DNA of 64,000 bases from Pseudomonas sp. dw_612 (GTDB lineage Bacteria; Pseudomonadota; Gammaproteobacteria; Pseudomonadales; Pseudomonadaceae), in NCBI RefSeq assembly GCF_018449725.1, contig NZ_JAAVVC010000003.1, forward strand, positions 248,001 to 312,000, read 5' to 3'. A model generated the notes under the pieces. It saw only the letters and a program-made list of their open reading frames with translations. It searched no databases and was not told the origin of the DNA. Below, piece by piece: positions 34,281-44,251 of the stretch (its first letter is position 1; each line of letters opens with the position of its first letter). Position numbers and translations under genes: made by a program.

Positions 34281-35801
34281 ATGTTCACTCAAGTGCCGCA
34301 ACCACTGGTCTACGCTGAAGCCTTGCTGGCGCAGTTCGCCAGCCTGTCGCGGGCGGCGGACGGTGCTGCGCTGCTGGGTGACTTCGTGCGCGGCCTGGCC
34401 GAACTCAGTGGTTGCGAGCTGACCCAGTTGTACCTGCTGGACGCGACGCACATGTGCCTGGGGATGAACGCCGAGTGCCTCAACGGCATCCTGCAACCCC
34501 GGGAAGCGGCGAGCCTGCCGGCGGACTACAACGGTGAGCAATTGCTGCAATTTGCCCTGTGCCAGAACCGCGTGGTGAGCCTGGGAGAATTGAGCGGCAG
34601 CCTGCACGAAACCAGCTTTCTGCCGCCTCAGGTCAAACCCTGGCAATCACTGCTGTGCGTGCCGCTGGTCAATCAGCAGAAGGCCGTCGAAGGCTTGCTG
34701 CTGTGCGCCAGCCACCGCCATATCGACCTGCAAGGCTTTGCCGATTCCCTTGGGCAACTGGGTTCGTTTGTGCTCGGTCAACTGCATTTGCTGCAACGCC
34801 TGCGTCAGCCCGTGGGTGCCACAGCGCCGGCCACCCGCAGCGTGCCGAGCATCAGCGGTTATGGCTTGATCGGAAAAAGCGCGGCCATGCGCCAGACTTA
34901 TTCGTTGATCAGCAAAGTCTTGCACAGCCCGTACACCGTGCTGCTGCGTGGCGAAACCGGCACCGGCAAGGAAGTCGTGGCGCGAGCGATTCACGATTGC
35001 GGCCCGCGTCGTTCCCAGGCGTTCATCGTGCAGAACTGCGCGGCGTTCCCCGAGAACCTGCTGGAAAGTGAACTGTTCGGCTACCGCAAAGGCGCCTTCA
35101 CCGGCGCTGATCGCGACCGCGCCGGGCTGTTCGACGCGGCCAATGGCGGCACCTTGTTGCTCGATGAAATCGGTGACATGCCGTTGTCCCTGCAAGCCAA
35201 GTTATTGCGCGTATTGCAGGAAGGCGAGATCCGTCCGCTGGGCTCCAACGACACCCACAAAATCGACGTGCGCATCATCGCCGCCACGCACCGGGATCTG
35301 GCGGTGCTGGTCAGCGAAGGCAAATTCCGCGAGGACTTGTACTACCGCCTCGCGCAATTCCCGATTGAGTTGCCGGCCCTGCGTCAACGGGAAGGCGACA
35401 TTCTCGATCTGGCCCGACACTTCGCGGAAAAGGCCTGCTCGTTCTTGCAACGGGATGCGGTGCGTTGGTCCGATGCCGCGCTGAATCACCTGTCCGGTTA
35501 CGCCTTCCCCGGCAACGTGCGGGAACTCAAAGGCCTGGTCGAACGCGCGGTGCTGCTGTGCGAGGGCGGCGAGTTGCTGGCCGAGCATTTCTCCCTGCGC
35601 ATGGAAGCCATGCCGGAAGACAACAGCGGCCTGAATCTGCGCGAACGCCTGGAGCAAGTCGAACGCAGTCTGTTGCTCGATTGCCTCCGCAAAAACGACG
35701 GCAACCAGACCCTCGCTGCCCGCGAACTCGGGCTGCCACGCCGCACCCTGCTGTATCGCCTCGGGCGCCTGAATATCAACTTGGGTGATTTCGATGGGTA
35801 G
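34281..35801 (+). CDS. sfa: Sigma-54-dependent transcriptional activator of the T6SS (Sfa-like)
   Basis: A 506-residue enhancer-binding protein. The N-terminal GAF-like sensory domain (about 1-170) precedes an AAA+ domain with Walker A GETGTGKE, the sigma-54 contact loop GAFTGA, Walker B GGTLLLDEIGD and the arginine-finger region FREDLYYRL. A Fis-type helix-turn-helix ends it (ARELGLPRRTLLYRLGR). Its place between clpV and fha matches sfa2 of the P. aeruginosa HSI-II cluster, where it affects sigma-54-dependent T6SS expression. The start at 34281 follows GAGG; GTG codons slightly upstream are weaker choices. Confidence 0.93.
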   Translation: MFTQVPQPLVYAEALLAQFASLSRAADGAALLGDFVRGLAELSGCELTQLYLLDATHMCLGMNAECLNGILQPREAASLPADYNGEQLLQFALCQNRVVSLGELSGSLHETSFLPPQVKPWQSLLCVPLVNQQKAVEGLLLCASHRHIDLQGFADSLGQLGSFVLGQLHLLQRLRQPVGATAPATRSVPSISGYGLIGKSAAMRQTYSLISKVLHSPYTVLLRGETGTGKEVVARAIHDCGPRRSQAFIVQNCAAFPENLLESELFGYRKGAFTGADRDRAGLFDAANGGTLLLDEIGDMPLSLQAKLLRVLQEGEIRPLGSNDTHKIDVRIIAATHRDLAVLVSEGKFREDLYYRLAQFPIELPALRQREGDILDLARHFAEKACSFLQRDAVRWSDAALNHLSGYAFPGNVRELKGLVERAVLLCEGGELLAEHFSLRMEAMPEDNSGLNLRERLEQVERSLLLDCLRKNDGNQTLAARELGLPRRTLLYRLGRLNINLGDFDG

Positions 35802-35836
35802 GCAAACGACCTTCGATTTCACCTCATTCGCTTCTT

Positions 35837-35866
35837 ACAGCGCCGCCCGAAAGGGTCGGCGCTTTG
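35837..35866 (+). terminator. Hairpin between sfa and the small lipoprotein gene
   Basis: AGCGCCGCCC-GAAA-GGGTCGGCGCT forms a strong stem with one bulged base, followed by only a weak T-rich stretch (TTGTGCTTTG). It may attenuate transcription into the distal T6SS genes or define an mRNA end rather than stop transcription fully. Confidence 0.55.
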
Positions 35867-35894
35867 TGCTTTGTCTACCCATGGAGACCCTCTG

Positions 35895-36035
35895 ATGCCT
35901 CTTCGTCACTGGCAAGCCGTCCTGCTGACCCTCGTCGTTCTATGCGGCCTCGGCGGCTGCAGCGGCAATTACAAATTCAACGACAACACCTATCGCCCAT
36001 TGGGTGATCCGCAGGCGGTCAATCGCGGCAAGTGA
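35895..36035 (+). CDS. 46-residue T6SS-associated lipoprotein (OrfX-like)
   Basis: A very small gene with a lipoprotein signal: LLTLVVLCGLGGC, lipobox ending at C22. The mature part is only 25 residues (SGNYKFNDNTYRPLGDPQAV...). A GGAG ribosome-binding site lies 9 bases before the ATG. Its position between sfa and fha equals the small OrfX gene of the P. aeruginosa HSI-II cluster. Function unknown. Confidence 0.8.
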   Translation: MPLRHWQAVLLTLVVLCGLGGCSGNYKFNDNTYRPLGDPQAVNRGK

Positions 36036-36052
36036 CCGCAAGGAGCATCATC

Positions 36053-37249
36053 ATGGAACTGGTTTTCGAAATGCTGAACACCAAGCAGTTCGTGCCCACG
36101 GATTTGTGCCAGAAGACCTTCAAGCAGGCCGGTGGCGTGATTGGCCGGGGCGAGGATTGCGACTGGATCATTCCGGACCGCAAGCGTCACCTGTCCAACC
36201 ACCACGCGTTGATCAGCTACCGCGAAGGCACGTTTTACCTGACCGATACCAGCAGCAACGGTATCCAGGACAGCGAAAGCGGCGCGCGCCTGCGCAAGGG
36301 CGAAGCCATGCGCATCGAGCACGGCAGCGTCTACGTGCTGGGTGATTTCGAGATCCGCGCGCGACTGGTGCGCGACCCGGCGACCTTCGACGTCGAAGTC
36401 GGCCGTCCGCAGGCGGCGGGCAGCATCATTCCTGACGATGCGTTCCTCGATCTCGACCCGCTGAACGCCCTCGATCAGCAAGAGCGCGTGTACTCGGAAA
36501 TCGACGAACTGATCTCCCCGCGCGCGGCGCCCGAAGACACCCGTCAACGCGCCGACTACGCGCGCATCGACATGGAAAGCCTGATGGTGCCGGAGCTGAT
36601 CGAAGCCCCGGCCGAACCTGCGCCAGCCCCGGCGCCGAAAGCCGTCGAGCGTCAGAGCGAAGGCTTTTGGGAGCACTTCGGTGCCGCCCTGGGCGTGGAC
36701 CTCAAAGGCCTCGACCACGACGCCCGCGAAGCCGTGGCGCTGAACGCTGCGCGCTTGCTCAAGCAAAGCGTCGGCGGTTTGCAACAGAGCCTGCGTACCC
36801 GCAGCGAGCTGAAAAACGAACTGCGCCTGGCCCAGACCATCGTTCAGGGCACCAACAAAAACCCGCTGCGCTTCGCCGTTGATGCCGGGGAAGCGCTGGG
36901 CATTCTGTTGCAGCCGAACAAGCCGGGGCAGTTGCCGGCCGAACAGGCCATCTCCCGTTCGTTCCGCGATTTGCAGGCGCACCAGGTGGCGTTACTGACC
37001 GCCAGTCGCGCAGCGGTCCGCGGCACGCTGGAGCACTTCTCGCCCGAGCAACTGACCTTGCGCTTCGAGCGCGACAACAAGCCGATCCTGGCCACTTCCG
37101 GCAGCCGCTGGAGAGCCTACGGCCGTTATCACCAAGCCCTGCGTCAGGACGATGACTGGAGCGAACGCCTGCTGGCCCGCGACTTTGCCCAGGCCTACGA
37201 AGAACAGATCCGCCTGATTTCCTCCCTTCACAACGACCACCAAGGATGA
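36053..37249 (+). CDS. fha: T6SS FHA-domain protein (Fha/TagH)
   Basis: A 398-residue regulator or scaffold. The N-terminal FHA domain (about 20-95) has the phosphothreonine-binding pattern GRGEDCDWIIPD, RHLSNHHALI and TDTSSNGI. A proline-rich linker (about 180-210) leads to a C-terminal TagH/type VI FHA domain with GFWEHFGAALGVDL. It is the expected reader of phosphorylation by the Stk kinase encoded at 44248. The start follows AAGGAG; tssJ begins right at its stop. Confidence 0.94.
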   Translation: MELVFEMLNTKQFVPTDLCQKTFKQAGGVIGRGEDCDWIIPDRKRHLSNHHALISYREGTFYLTDTSSNGIQDSESGARLRKGEAMRIEHGSVYVLGDFEIRARLVRDPATFDVEVGRPQAAGSIIPDDAFLDLDPLNALDQQERVYSEIDELISPRAAPEDTRQRADYARIDMESLMVPELIEAPAEPAPAPAPKAVERQSEGFWEHFGAALGVDLKGLDHDAREAVALNAARLLKQSVGGLQQSLRTRSELKNELRLAQTIVQGTNKNPLRFAVDAGEALGILLQPNKPGQLPAEQAISRSFRDLQAHQVALLTASRAAVRGTLEHFSPEQLTLRFERDNKPILATSGSRWRAYGRYHQALRQDDDWSERLLARDFAQAYEEQIRLISSLHNDHQG

Positions 37250-37254
37250 TGCGC

Positions 37255-37755
37255 ATGTCTCGCTGCTCGACCGCTTTTTTCAAGACGCTGACAGCGCTCG
37301 CGGCCCTGGTGCTGCTGGCCGGCTGCTCGTCGCTGTCGCCGTATTCCACCGTAACCAAACTCAACCTGAAGTTGACCGCCAGCGATCAACTGAACCCGGA
37401 CCTCAACGGTCGTCCGTCGCCGATTGTCGTGCGCCTGTTTGAACTCAAGCACCCGGTGGCGTTCGAGAACGCTGACTTCTTCAGCCTGTACGAGCGCGCC
37501 AAGGAATCCCTGGCCCCGGACATGGTGGCGACCGAAGAGTTGGAACTGCGTCCGGGCGAAACCGTCGAGCTCAAGCTCAGTGTGGAGGAGGGCAGCCGTT
37601 ACGTCGGCGTCCTCGCGGCCTACCGCGACCTGCCGGAAACCAAATGGCGCTACACGGTGCAAGTCACCCCGGTGGCACTCACCGAGGCTGACCTGACACT
37701 CGACCAGTCCGGCATCCGCAACACCAATGAAACGCTCGCCAAGGCGGTTGACTGA
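37255..37755 (+). CDS. tssJ: T6SS outer-membrane lipoprotein TssJ
   Basis: A 166-residue lipoprotein that anchors the TssJLM membrane complex in the outer membrane. Signal peptide and lipobox (LVLLAGC) are followed by a beta-sandwich domain with LKLTASDQLNPD, PIVVRLFELKHPVAFENADFF and the L1-loop region. The ATG at 37255 is preferred because AAGGA lies 8 bases ahead of it. An earlier ATG at 37246 overlaps the fha stop but sits directly on that AAGGA. Confidence 0.94.
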   Translation: MSRCSTAFFKTLTALAALVLLAGCSSLSPYSTVTKLNLKLTASDQLNPDLNGRPSPIVVRLFELKHPVAFENADFFSLYERAKESLAPDMVATEELELRPGETVELKLSVEEGSRYVGVLAAYRDLPETKWRYTVQVTPVALTEADLTLDQSGIRNTNETLAKAVD

Positions 37756-37757
37756 TC

Positions 37758-39089
37758 ATGAACTCCCATAAAGTCATTTGGCAGGAAGGCATGCTGCTGC
37801 GTCCGCAGCACTTCCAGCACAACGATCGCTATTACGACCACCAGATGAAGACCCGCACCCAGTTGCTGGGCAGCTACACCTGGGGCTTCCTGAACCTGGA
37901 CATCGACTTGCAGTTCCTCAACATGGGCAAACTGGTGATCAGCCAGGCCTCAGGGATTCTGCCGGACGGCAGCCTGTTCGAGCTGGGCGGCAACACCGAG
38001 CCGCTGGCCCTGGACGTACCGCCGAACACCGGCAACACGCCAATCTACCTGGCGTTGCCGCTAGTCACCGGCAACCACATCGAGGCCCGTCGCCCGGAGC
38101 AATCCGACGTGCTCGCGCGCTTCACCGCGTATGAAGCCGAGGTCGCCGACTCCAACGCCGGTGACGACTCTTCCAGCCAGGTCAGCTGCGCCCGCCCGGA
38201 CTTCAAACTGTTGCTCGGCGAGCAACAGAGCGACCAGGCCTACGTGAAACTGAAGGTCTGCGAAGTGCTCGACACCACGCCCGACGGCGTGATCAGCCTC
38301 GACCCGGATTTCGTGCCGACCTACATCCAGGCGCACGCTTCCAGCTACTTGCTGTCGTGCCTTAAAGAAGTGATCAGCATGCTCGGCCACCGGGGCGACA
38401 CCATCGCCGACCGGATCCGTTCCAACGGTAAGGTCGGTGGCGCGGAAGTCGGCGACTTCATGATGCTGCAACTGATCAACCGCACCGAACTGCTGCTGCG
38501 CCATTACCTTGGCCTGGAACAGGTTCACCCGGAAGAGTTGTACCGCACGCTGCTGACCATGCTCGGCGATCTGGCGACGTTCTCCAGCGACAGCAAACGT
38601 CCGCGTCTGGACAGCCGTTACCAGCACAGTGACCAGGGCGCGAGCTTCCGCAAACTGATGGAAGCGATTCGTCAGGTGCTGTCGATGGTGCTCGAACAGC
38701 ACGCCATCGAACTGGTGCTGCAAGCGCGTCAGTACGGGATCATCGTCTCGCCGTTGCACGACCACAAACTGCTGGGCTCGGCGTCGTTCGTGCTCGCGGC
38801 CAGTGCCAACTGCGATTCCGAAGAACTGCGCCACCGCTTGCCGGCGCACCTCAAGGTCGGCCCGGTGGAGCGCATCCGCCAACTGGTCAACCTGCATCTG
38901 CCAGGCATCAAGGTCAAGCCGTTGCCGGTGGCCCCGCGGCAGATCGCGTTCCACTCCAACAAAACCTATTTCATCCTCGAACTCAGTTCCGAAGACCTGG
39001 CACAGCTCGAGCGCTCCGGCGGCTTCGCGTTCCACGTGTCCGGCGAATTTGCCGAGCTTGAACTGAAATTCTGGGCCATCAGGAACTGA
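37758..39089 (+). CDS. tssK: T6SS baseplate-membrane linker TssK
   Basis: A 443-residue trimeric protein joining the baseplate to TssL/TssM. It is recognised by its N-terminus VIWQEGMLLRPQHFQHNDRY and by TEPLALDVPPNTGNTPIYLALP, with the C-terminal FHVSGEFAELELKFWAI. It follows tssJ by 2 bases. Confidence 0.97.
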   Translation: MNSHKVIWQEGMLLRPQHFQHNDRYYDHQMKTRTQLLGSYTWGFLNLDIDLQFLNMGKLVISQASGILPDGSLFELGGNTEPLALDVPPNTGNTPIYLALPLVTGNHIEARRPEQSDVLARFTAYEAEVADSNAGDDSSSQVSCARPDFKLLLGEQQSDQAYVKLKVCEVLDTTPDGVISLDPDFVPTYIQAHASSYLLSCLKEVISMLGHRGDTIADRIRSNGKVGGAEVGDFMMLQLINRTELLLRHYLGLEQVHPEELYRTLLTMLGDLATFSSDSKRPRLDSRYQHSDQGASFRKLMEAIRQVLSMVLEQHAIELVLQARQYGIIVSPLHDHKLLGSASFVLAASANCDSEELRHRLPAHLKVGPVERIRQLVNLHLPGIKVKPLPVAPRQIAFHSNKTYFILELSSEDLAQLERSGGFAFHVSGEFAELELKFWAIRN

Positions 39090-39094
39090 TCGAT

Positions 39095-39970
39095 ATGATT
39101 AAGGACATGGAACACAACCAGGACGATAAAACCGTCCTGCTCGACCGTCAGGGCCACGGCCCGGCGCAGAGTCCGCTGACTGACTTCGCTGCACCACCGC
39201 GTTTCGAACAGCTGGAAGAACGCATGATCTACGCCGCGCGTCTGCGCCCGGCGGAAGCGTTCAACATCAGCCTCAATTCGCTGGTGGCCGCAGGTTCCGA
39301 CCTGTTGTCGGAAGTGGTGCGCCTCAAGCACAGCGACACCCGCGAAGACATGTACGCGCTCAATGAGCGACTGACCTCCGCGCTGAAGCTGTTTGAAGTG
39401 CGCGCCCTGCACAACGGCGCCGAAAGCAGCCAAGTGATGGCCGCCCGTTACGTGCTCTGCACCGTGGTCGACGAAGCCGTCGTGACCACACCGTGGGGCA
39501 ACGAAAGCGAGTGGTCGCAAATGAGCCTGCTCAGCAGCTTCCACAACGAAACCTTCGGCGGTGAGAAGTTCTTCCAGTTGCTGGATCGCCTGTCGAAAAA
39601 CCCGGTCAAGCACCTGCCGATGCTGGAGCTGATGTACCTGTGCCTGTCCCTGGGCTTCGAAGGCAAATATCGGGTGCAAGCCCGCGGCATGCTCGAGCTC
39701 GAAGGCATCCGCGACGCCTTGTATCGCCAGATTCGTCAACTGCGCGGCGACGTGCCACGTGAATTGTCGCCCCATTGGGAAGGCTTGAACGATCAGCGCC
39801 GCAGCCTGGTGCGCATCGTGCCGGCCTGGATGGTGGTGCTGTTCACGTTGGTGTGCCTGGTGGTGATGTATTCGGGTTTTGCCTGGGTACTGGGCGAGCA
39901 ACGCGAAACCGTTCTGCAACCTTATCAGCAGCTAGATCCGGCCGCGGTCCAGCCGCTGTCGAAGCCGTAA
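39095..39970 (+). CDS. tssL: T6SS inner-membrane protein TssL (DotU family)
   Basis: A 291-residue protein with a cytoplasmic helical domain (about 40-250; NPLVAAA-like NSLVAAGSDLLSEV, and LCTVVDEAVVTTPWG) and a single C-terminal membrane helix (MVVLFTLVCLVVMYSGFAWVL). There is no peptidoglycan-binding OmpA extension, so anchoring to the wall must come from elsewhere. The ATG at 39095 has AGGAA 9 bases upstream. It works with TssM and TssJ. Confidence 0.95.
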   Translation: MIKDMEHNQDDKTVLLDRQGHGPAQSPLTDFAAPPRFEQLEERMIYAARLRPAEAFNISLNSLVAAGSDLLSEVVRLKHSDTREDMYALNERLTSALKLFEVRALHNGAESSQVMAARYVLCTVVDEAVVTTPWGNESEWSQMSLLSSFHNETFGGEKFFQLLDRLSKNPVKHLPMLELMYLCLSLGFEGKYRVQARGMLELEGIRDALYRQIRQLRGDVPRELSPHWEGLNDQRRSLVRIVPAWMVVLFTLVCLVVMYSGFAWVLGEQRETVLQPYQQLDPAAVQPLSKP

Positions 39971-39983
39971 ACAGGGACGTGTG

Positions 39984-42900
39984 ATGAAAAAGTTTTTCAA
40001 GAAAGTCGGCGCATTCTTGCGCAAGACCTGGGTCTGGACCCTGCTGGTGGTGCTGTTCGTCGCGCTGCTGGTGTGGTTCGTCGGGCCGCTGCTGGCCGTG
40101 GATGATTACAAGTTCTGGGAAGGTTCGACCTCCCGCCTGCTGACCATCAGCGTGCTGTTCCTGATCTGGGGCCTGACCATGGTCTTCGTCAGCTGGCGCG
40201 CGGGTGTTCGCAAGAAAGCCATCGAAGACACCGAAGACGGCCAGGATCGTATCCGCCGTGAAGAGCTGATCGACGAAGAGCAGAAAGAGTTGAAAGTGCG
40301 TTTCAAAGACGCGCTGAAAACCCTCAAGACCTCGAGCCTGTATCGCGGTCGCAGTGAGCGCTGGCGCAGTGATTTGCCCTGGTACTTGTTGATCGGTCCA
40401 CAGGGCAGCGGCAAGACCAGTTTGCTGGATTTCTCGGGCCTTGAGTTTCCGATCAACAAGATCGACCGCAAACTGACCCGCGACACCCTCGGCACCCGTC
40501 ATTGCGACTGGTACTTTGCCGACCACGGCGTGCTGATCGACACCGCTGGCCGCTACCTGACCCAAGCGGATGCCGAAGTCGATGGCAGCGCCTGGAGCAC
40601 TTTGCTCGACCTGCTGCGCAAGCGTCGCCGCAACCGTCCGTTGAACGGTGTGCTGGTGACCATTCCGGTGGAAACCCTGCTGGGCGGCAGCGAGCAAGAC
40701 CTCGACACCCTGGCGCGCCAGGTCCGTGCCTGTCTGCAAGACGTGCATCAGAAACTGCACGTCGATGTGCCGGTTTACCTGGTGCTCAGCAAGGCTGACA
40801 GCCTGCTCGGGTTCGACGAGTTCTTCGATCAACTGACTCGCGAAGAAAGCGATCAGGTACTCGGCACCAGTTTCCGCAAGGAACAGAGCGGCGCCGATGT
40901 CACAGTGCTGCGGGCCGAGTTCGAAGAGCTGCTGCGTCGCCTGAACAGCCAAGTGATCATGCGCATGCACCAGGAGCGCGACACCCAGCGCCGTGGCCGC
41001 ATCCTCGACTTCCCGCATCAACTGGGGCAGATCGGCGAGCGCCTGTGCCTGTTCGTCGACATGGCGTTCACCGGCAACCGCTACCAGCGTGTCAGCCAGT
41101 TGCGCGGTTTCTACCTGACCAGCGCACCACATCTGACCCAAGAGATGGACCAGACCACCGCCGGCATCGGCGCCAATCTGGGGATTAACGCTGGCGTGCT
41201 GCCAACCCTGCGCAGCGGTCGTTCGCGTTTCATCCACCATTTGCTCAGCCGTGTGATCTTCCCGGAAGCCGATCTGGCCGGCCTGGACAAACGCGAACGC
41301 AGCCGCATCCACTGGGGCCAGCGTGCCTTGTACGTGGGCGCACTGGCGGCATTGGCACTGTTCGGCATGCTGTGGGCGGGCGGTTTCTCGGCCAACTACG
41401 AGCGCCTGGAAAACCTGCGTTCCCTGGCACAAAACTGGACGCAGTCTCGGTCGGCGCTTACGCCGCGTGATGATTCCATGGCGGTGCTCAAGACTCTCGA
41501 TAGCAGCTACGCGGCGACTCAGGTCTTCCCGAAAAAAGGTGATGTGGGTTACCACGAGCGCGGCGGTCTGTATCAGGGCGAAGAGGCCAACCCGGTGGTC
41601 AAGGCTGCCTACGAGCGTGAGCTTGAAGCGCAACTGTTGCCACGGGTCGCGACTCTGCTCGAAGGGCAGATCCGCGCCAACATGCAGGACCGCGAGCGCT
41701 TGCTCAACAGCCTGCGTGCGTACCTGATGCTGAACATGAAAGACCGCCGCGACGCCGGCTGGCTCAAGGATTGGGTCGCGACCGACTGGTCCACGCGTTA
41801 CGCCGGCAACACTGCGGTGCAGAACGGTTTGAACACGCACTTTGAGCGTTTGCTGCAACAGCCGTTTATCTACCCGCTCAACGATCAACTGGTGGCCCAG
41901 GCGCGTCAGGTCTTGCGCAGCGAGTCCCTGGCCAACGTGGTTTACCGGATGCTGCGCGAGCAGGCCCGCAATCTGCCGGAATACCGTTTGAGCCAACACA
42001 TGGGGCCGCAGGCTTCGCTGTTTGTCGGCACTGACTACGTGATCCCGGGGTTCTACACCCAACAGGGTTATCAGCAGTACTTCTCGATCCAGGGTTCTGC
42101 GCTGGTCACCGACATCCTGCGCGACAACTGGGTGCTGGGCGAAGGCTCGGGCATCAGCGGCATGGACTTGCGTCGCTTGATGGTCGAATTGGAGCAACTG
42201 TACTTCCGCGACTACGCCAACTTCTGGAGCGAAGCCGTGGGCCAGGTTGCCTTGCCGGCGATCAGCGATTTCAGTGAAGGCGCCGAGCAACTGGCGGGGC
42301 TGACCTCGGCCAACTCCCCGGTACTGCAACTGCTGGTGGAAGTGCGCGAGAACACCCGGTTCCCGGCGGAAGCCGAGCCGGTTGATCAGGCGGCGGATGC
42401 CGCTGGCGCACTGGCCGATCAGAAAGGCAAGTTGGGCAAGCTCGGCAAACTGGCGTCGGCCGCTGCCGACAAAGCCTCCGACATGGCCGCGACCAAAAAC
42501 CTGCCGGACACCGCGAAGAAATCCCTGCAACGGCGCTTCGAACCGCTGCACCGCTTGCTGGATGACAACAACGGCCCGGCCGCTGATCTGACCCCGGCCC
42601 TGACCGCGCTCAACGACCTGCAACTGCAAGTCGCGAGCCTGGCCCGCGCCAGTTCGCCGGAGCAGGCTGCATTCGAAATGGCCAAGACCCGCATGGGCGG
42701 CCAGCGTGATGCGCTGAGCAATCTGCGCAACGCGTCTAACCGTTTGCCGCGTCCGGTCAGTGTCTGGTTCAACGTGTTGGCCGAAGACACCTGGCGTCTG
42801 GTGCTCAACGATTCCTACGCATACCTGAACCAGCGTTACCAGAGCGAGCTGTACGGCTTCTATGGCAAGGCGATCAACAAGCGTTATCCGTTCAGCGCCC

Positions 42901-43523
42901 ACAGCACCAGCGATGTGGCGATCAGCGACTTCCGCGAGTTCTTCAAGGCCCAGGGCATCGTCGATCGCTTCTTCGACACCTACATGCGTCCTTTCGTCAG
43001 CGGCGATCCGGGCAACTACCGTATGCGCAGCGTCGATGGTCACAGCCTGCCGATCTCCAAGGTCTACCTCGACCAGATGGCGGCGGCGCAAACCATTCGC
43101 CAGAGCTTCTTTGCCGAGAACCCGGCTGAGCCGCAAGTGCAATTCAAACTGGAGCCGTACACCCTCGACCCGGCCGTCAGCCGTTCCGAGTTCAAGTTTG
43201 GCGACAAGACCATGGAGTACCGTCACGGCCCGATCGTGCCGGTGGCCTTCAAATGGCCGACCGATGCTGAAGACGGTCGCACCAGCCTGGTCCTCGACAA
43301 AATGGTTGGTCGCCCGATCGGTATCGAGAAGAACTCCGGCCCATGGTCGCTGTTCCGTCTGTTCGACCTGATGCAGACCGAGTACCTGAACGGTCGCGAC
43401 GTGCTGGTGCTGAAAGCGGACGTGGGTGGCCTGCGCGCCAACTACCTGCTGATGAGCCAACGCACGCCGAACCCGTTCGACATGGGCGTGCTGCGTACCT
43501 TCCGTATGCCGGTGCAGCTCTGA
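39984..43523 (+). CDS. tssM: T6SS inner-membrane protein TssM (IcmF family)
   Basis: A 1179-residue core of the membrane complex. Two N-terminal membrane helices (about 15-35, 45-65) are followed by a cytoplasmic NTPase-like domain with Walker A GPQGSGKTS. A third helix (about 450; LAALALFGMLWAGG) leads to a large periplasmic domain, which ends with the TssJ-binding beta-rich region (IGIEKNSGPWSLFRLFD). An insertion rich in Ala/Lys (about 800-845, repeated LGKLGK) is visible. Its stop overlaps the phosphatase start (TGATG). The GTG at 39981 is an alternative start. Confidence 0.96.
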   Translation: MKKFFKKVGAFLRKTWVWTLLVVLFVALLVWFVGPLLAVDDYKFWEGSTSRLLTISVLFLIWGLTMVFVSWRAGVRKKAIEDTEDGQDRIRREELIDEEQKELKVRFKDALKTLKTSSLYRGRSERWRSDLPWYLLIGPQGSGKTSLLDFSGLEFPINKIDRKLTRDTLGTRHCDWYFADHGVLIDTAGRYLTQADAEVDGSAWSTLLDLLRKRRRNRPLNGVLVTIPVETLLGGSEQDLDTLARQVRACLQDVHQKLHVDVPVYLVLSKADSLLGFDEFFDQLTREESDQVLGTSFRKEQSGADVTVLRAEFEELLRRLNSQVIMRMHQERDTQRRGRILDFPHQLGQIGERLCLFVDMAFTGNRYQRVSQLRGFYLTSAPHLTQEMDQTTAGIGANLGINAGVLPTLRSGRSRFIHHLLSRVIFPEADLAGLDKRERSRIHWGQRALYVGALAALALFGMLWAGGFSANYERLENLRSLAQNWTQSRSALTPRDDSMAVLKTLDSSYAATQVFPKKGDVGYHERGGLYQGEEANPVVKAAYERELEAQLLPRVATLLEGQIRANMQDRERLLNSLRAYLMLNMKDRRDAGWLKDWVATDWSTRYAGNTAVQNGLNTHFERLLQQPFIYPLNDQLVAQARQVLRSESLANVVYRMLREQARNLPEYRLSQHMGPQASLFVGTDYVIPGFYTQQGYQQYFSIQGSALVTDILRDNWVLGEGSGISGMDLRRLMVELEQLYFRDYANFWSEAVGQVALPAISDFSEGAEQLAGLTSANSPVLQLLVEVRENTRFPAEAEPVDQAADAAGALADQKGKLGKLGKLASAAADKASDMAATKNLPDTAKKSLQRRFEPLHRLLDDNNGPAADLTPALTALNDLQLQVASLARASSPEQAAFEMAKTRMGGQRDALSNLRNASNRLPRPVSVWFNVLAEDTWRLVLNDSYAYLNQRYQSELYGFYGKAINKRYPFSAHSTSDVAISDFREFFKAQGIVDRFFDTYMRPFVSGDPGNYRMRSVDGHSLPISKVYLDQMAAAQTIRQSFFAENPAEPQVQFKLEPYTLDPAVSRSEFKFGDKTMEYRHGPIVPVAFKWPTDAEDGRTSLVLDKMVGRPIGIEKNSGPWSLFRLFDLMQTEYLNGRDVLVLKADVGGLRANYLLMSQRTPNPFDMGVLRTFRMPVQL

Positions 43524-44251
43524 TGCTGGTTGCCAGTCCCTGGCGCAGCGCTGCGCGTACCGATCCGGGCAAGGTTCGGGCGCGCAACGAAGATGCCTTC
43601 CTCGACTGTCCACAGCAGGGGCTGTGGGTGGTCGCGGACGGCATGGGCGGTCATCAGGGTGGCGACATCGCCAGCCAGTTGATCGTCGCCAGCCTGGCGG
43701 AATTGCCGGAGCAGGACGACTTCGACGAACGACTCAAAGGCATTCGCCAGTGCTTGCACTGGATCAATCGCCGCTTGGGTCAGGAGTTGACCGTCACTGC
43801 CGGGCGCCACGACAGCATCATGGGCAGCACCGTGGTGGCGCTGCTGGTCGAAGGCAGTCGCGCGGCCTGCATCTGGGCCGGTGACAGCCGTTGCTATTTG
43901 TGGCGTGGCCAGCGGTTGTATCAGCTGTCCAAGGACCATTCGTTGCAACAGCAACTGATCGACGAGCAAAACATGAGCGTCGAAGACGCCCGCGCCCATC
44001 CATCGGCCCATGCCCTGACCCGTGCGGTCGGGGCGGCCGATGTGCTGACGCTGGATGTGCTCGAACTCGAGGTTTACCCCGGCGATACGTTTCTGTTGTG
44101 CAGCGACGGTTTGTACCAAGGGCTCAGCAGCGATGCCCTGGGCAACGCCCTGAGCCTGACCGCGCCGCACGTTGCGCTGGAGCGTCTGTTCGACGGCGCT
44201 TTGCGTGGCTCGGCCCGGGACAACCTGACTGCCGTGGTGATCCGCCAATGA
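43523..44251 (+). CDS. stp1: T6SS PP2C-type protein phosphatase (Stp/PppA)
   Basis: A 242-residue PP2C Ser/Thr phosphatase that reverses kinase signalling at the T6SS. Metal-binding motifs RARNEDAFL, VVADGMGGHQGGD, WAGDSRCYL and the C-terminal RDNLTAVVI are intact. It is coupled to tssM (TGATG) and to the kinase (ATGA). The symbol follows the HSI-II gene of P. aeruginosa in the same position. Confidence 0.94.
   Translation: MLVASPWRSAARTDPGKVRARNEDAFLDCPQQGLWVVADGMGGHQGGDIASQLIVASLAELPEQDDFDERLKGIRQCLHWINRRLGQELTVTAGRHDSIMGSTVVALLVEGSRAACIWAGDSRCYLWRGQRLYQLSKDHSLQQQLIDEQNMSVEDARAHPSAHALTRAVGAADVLTLDVLELEVYPGDTFLLCSDGLYQGLSSDALGNALSLTAPHVALERLFDGALRGSARDNLTAVVIRQ

Noticed and set aside
32615..34288. 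Long minus-strand frame opposite clpV
   Set aside because: Shadow of the AAA+ gene; no ribosome-binding site or family resemblance.
39843..43613. 1256-codon open frame on the minus strand opposite tssM
   Set aside because: It mirrors the third-position GC bias of tssM, has His/Gln-rich composition with no family features, and tssM on the plus strand is certain.
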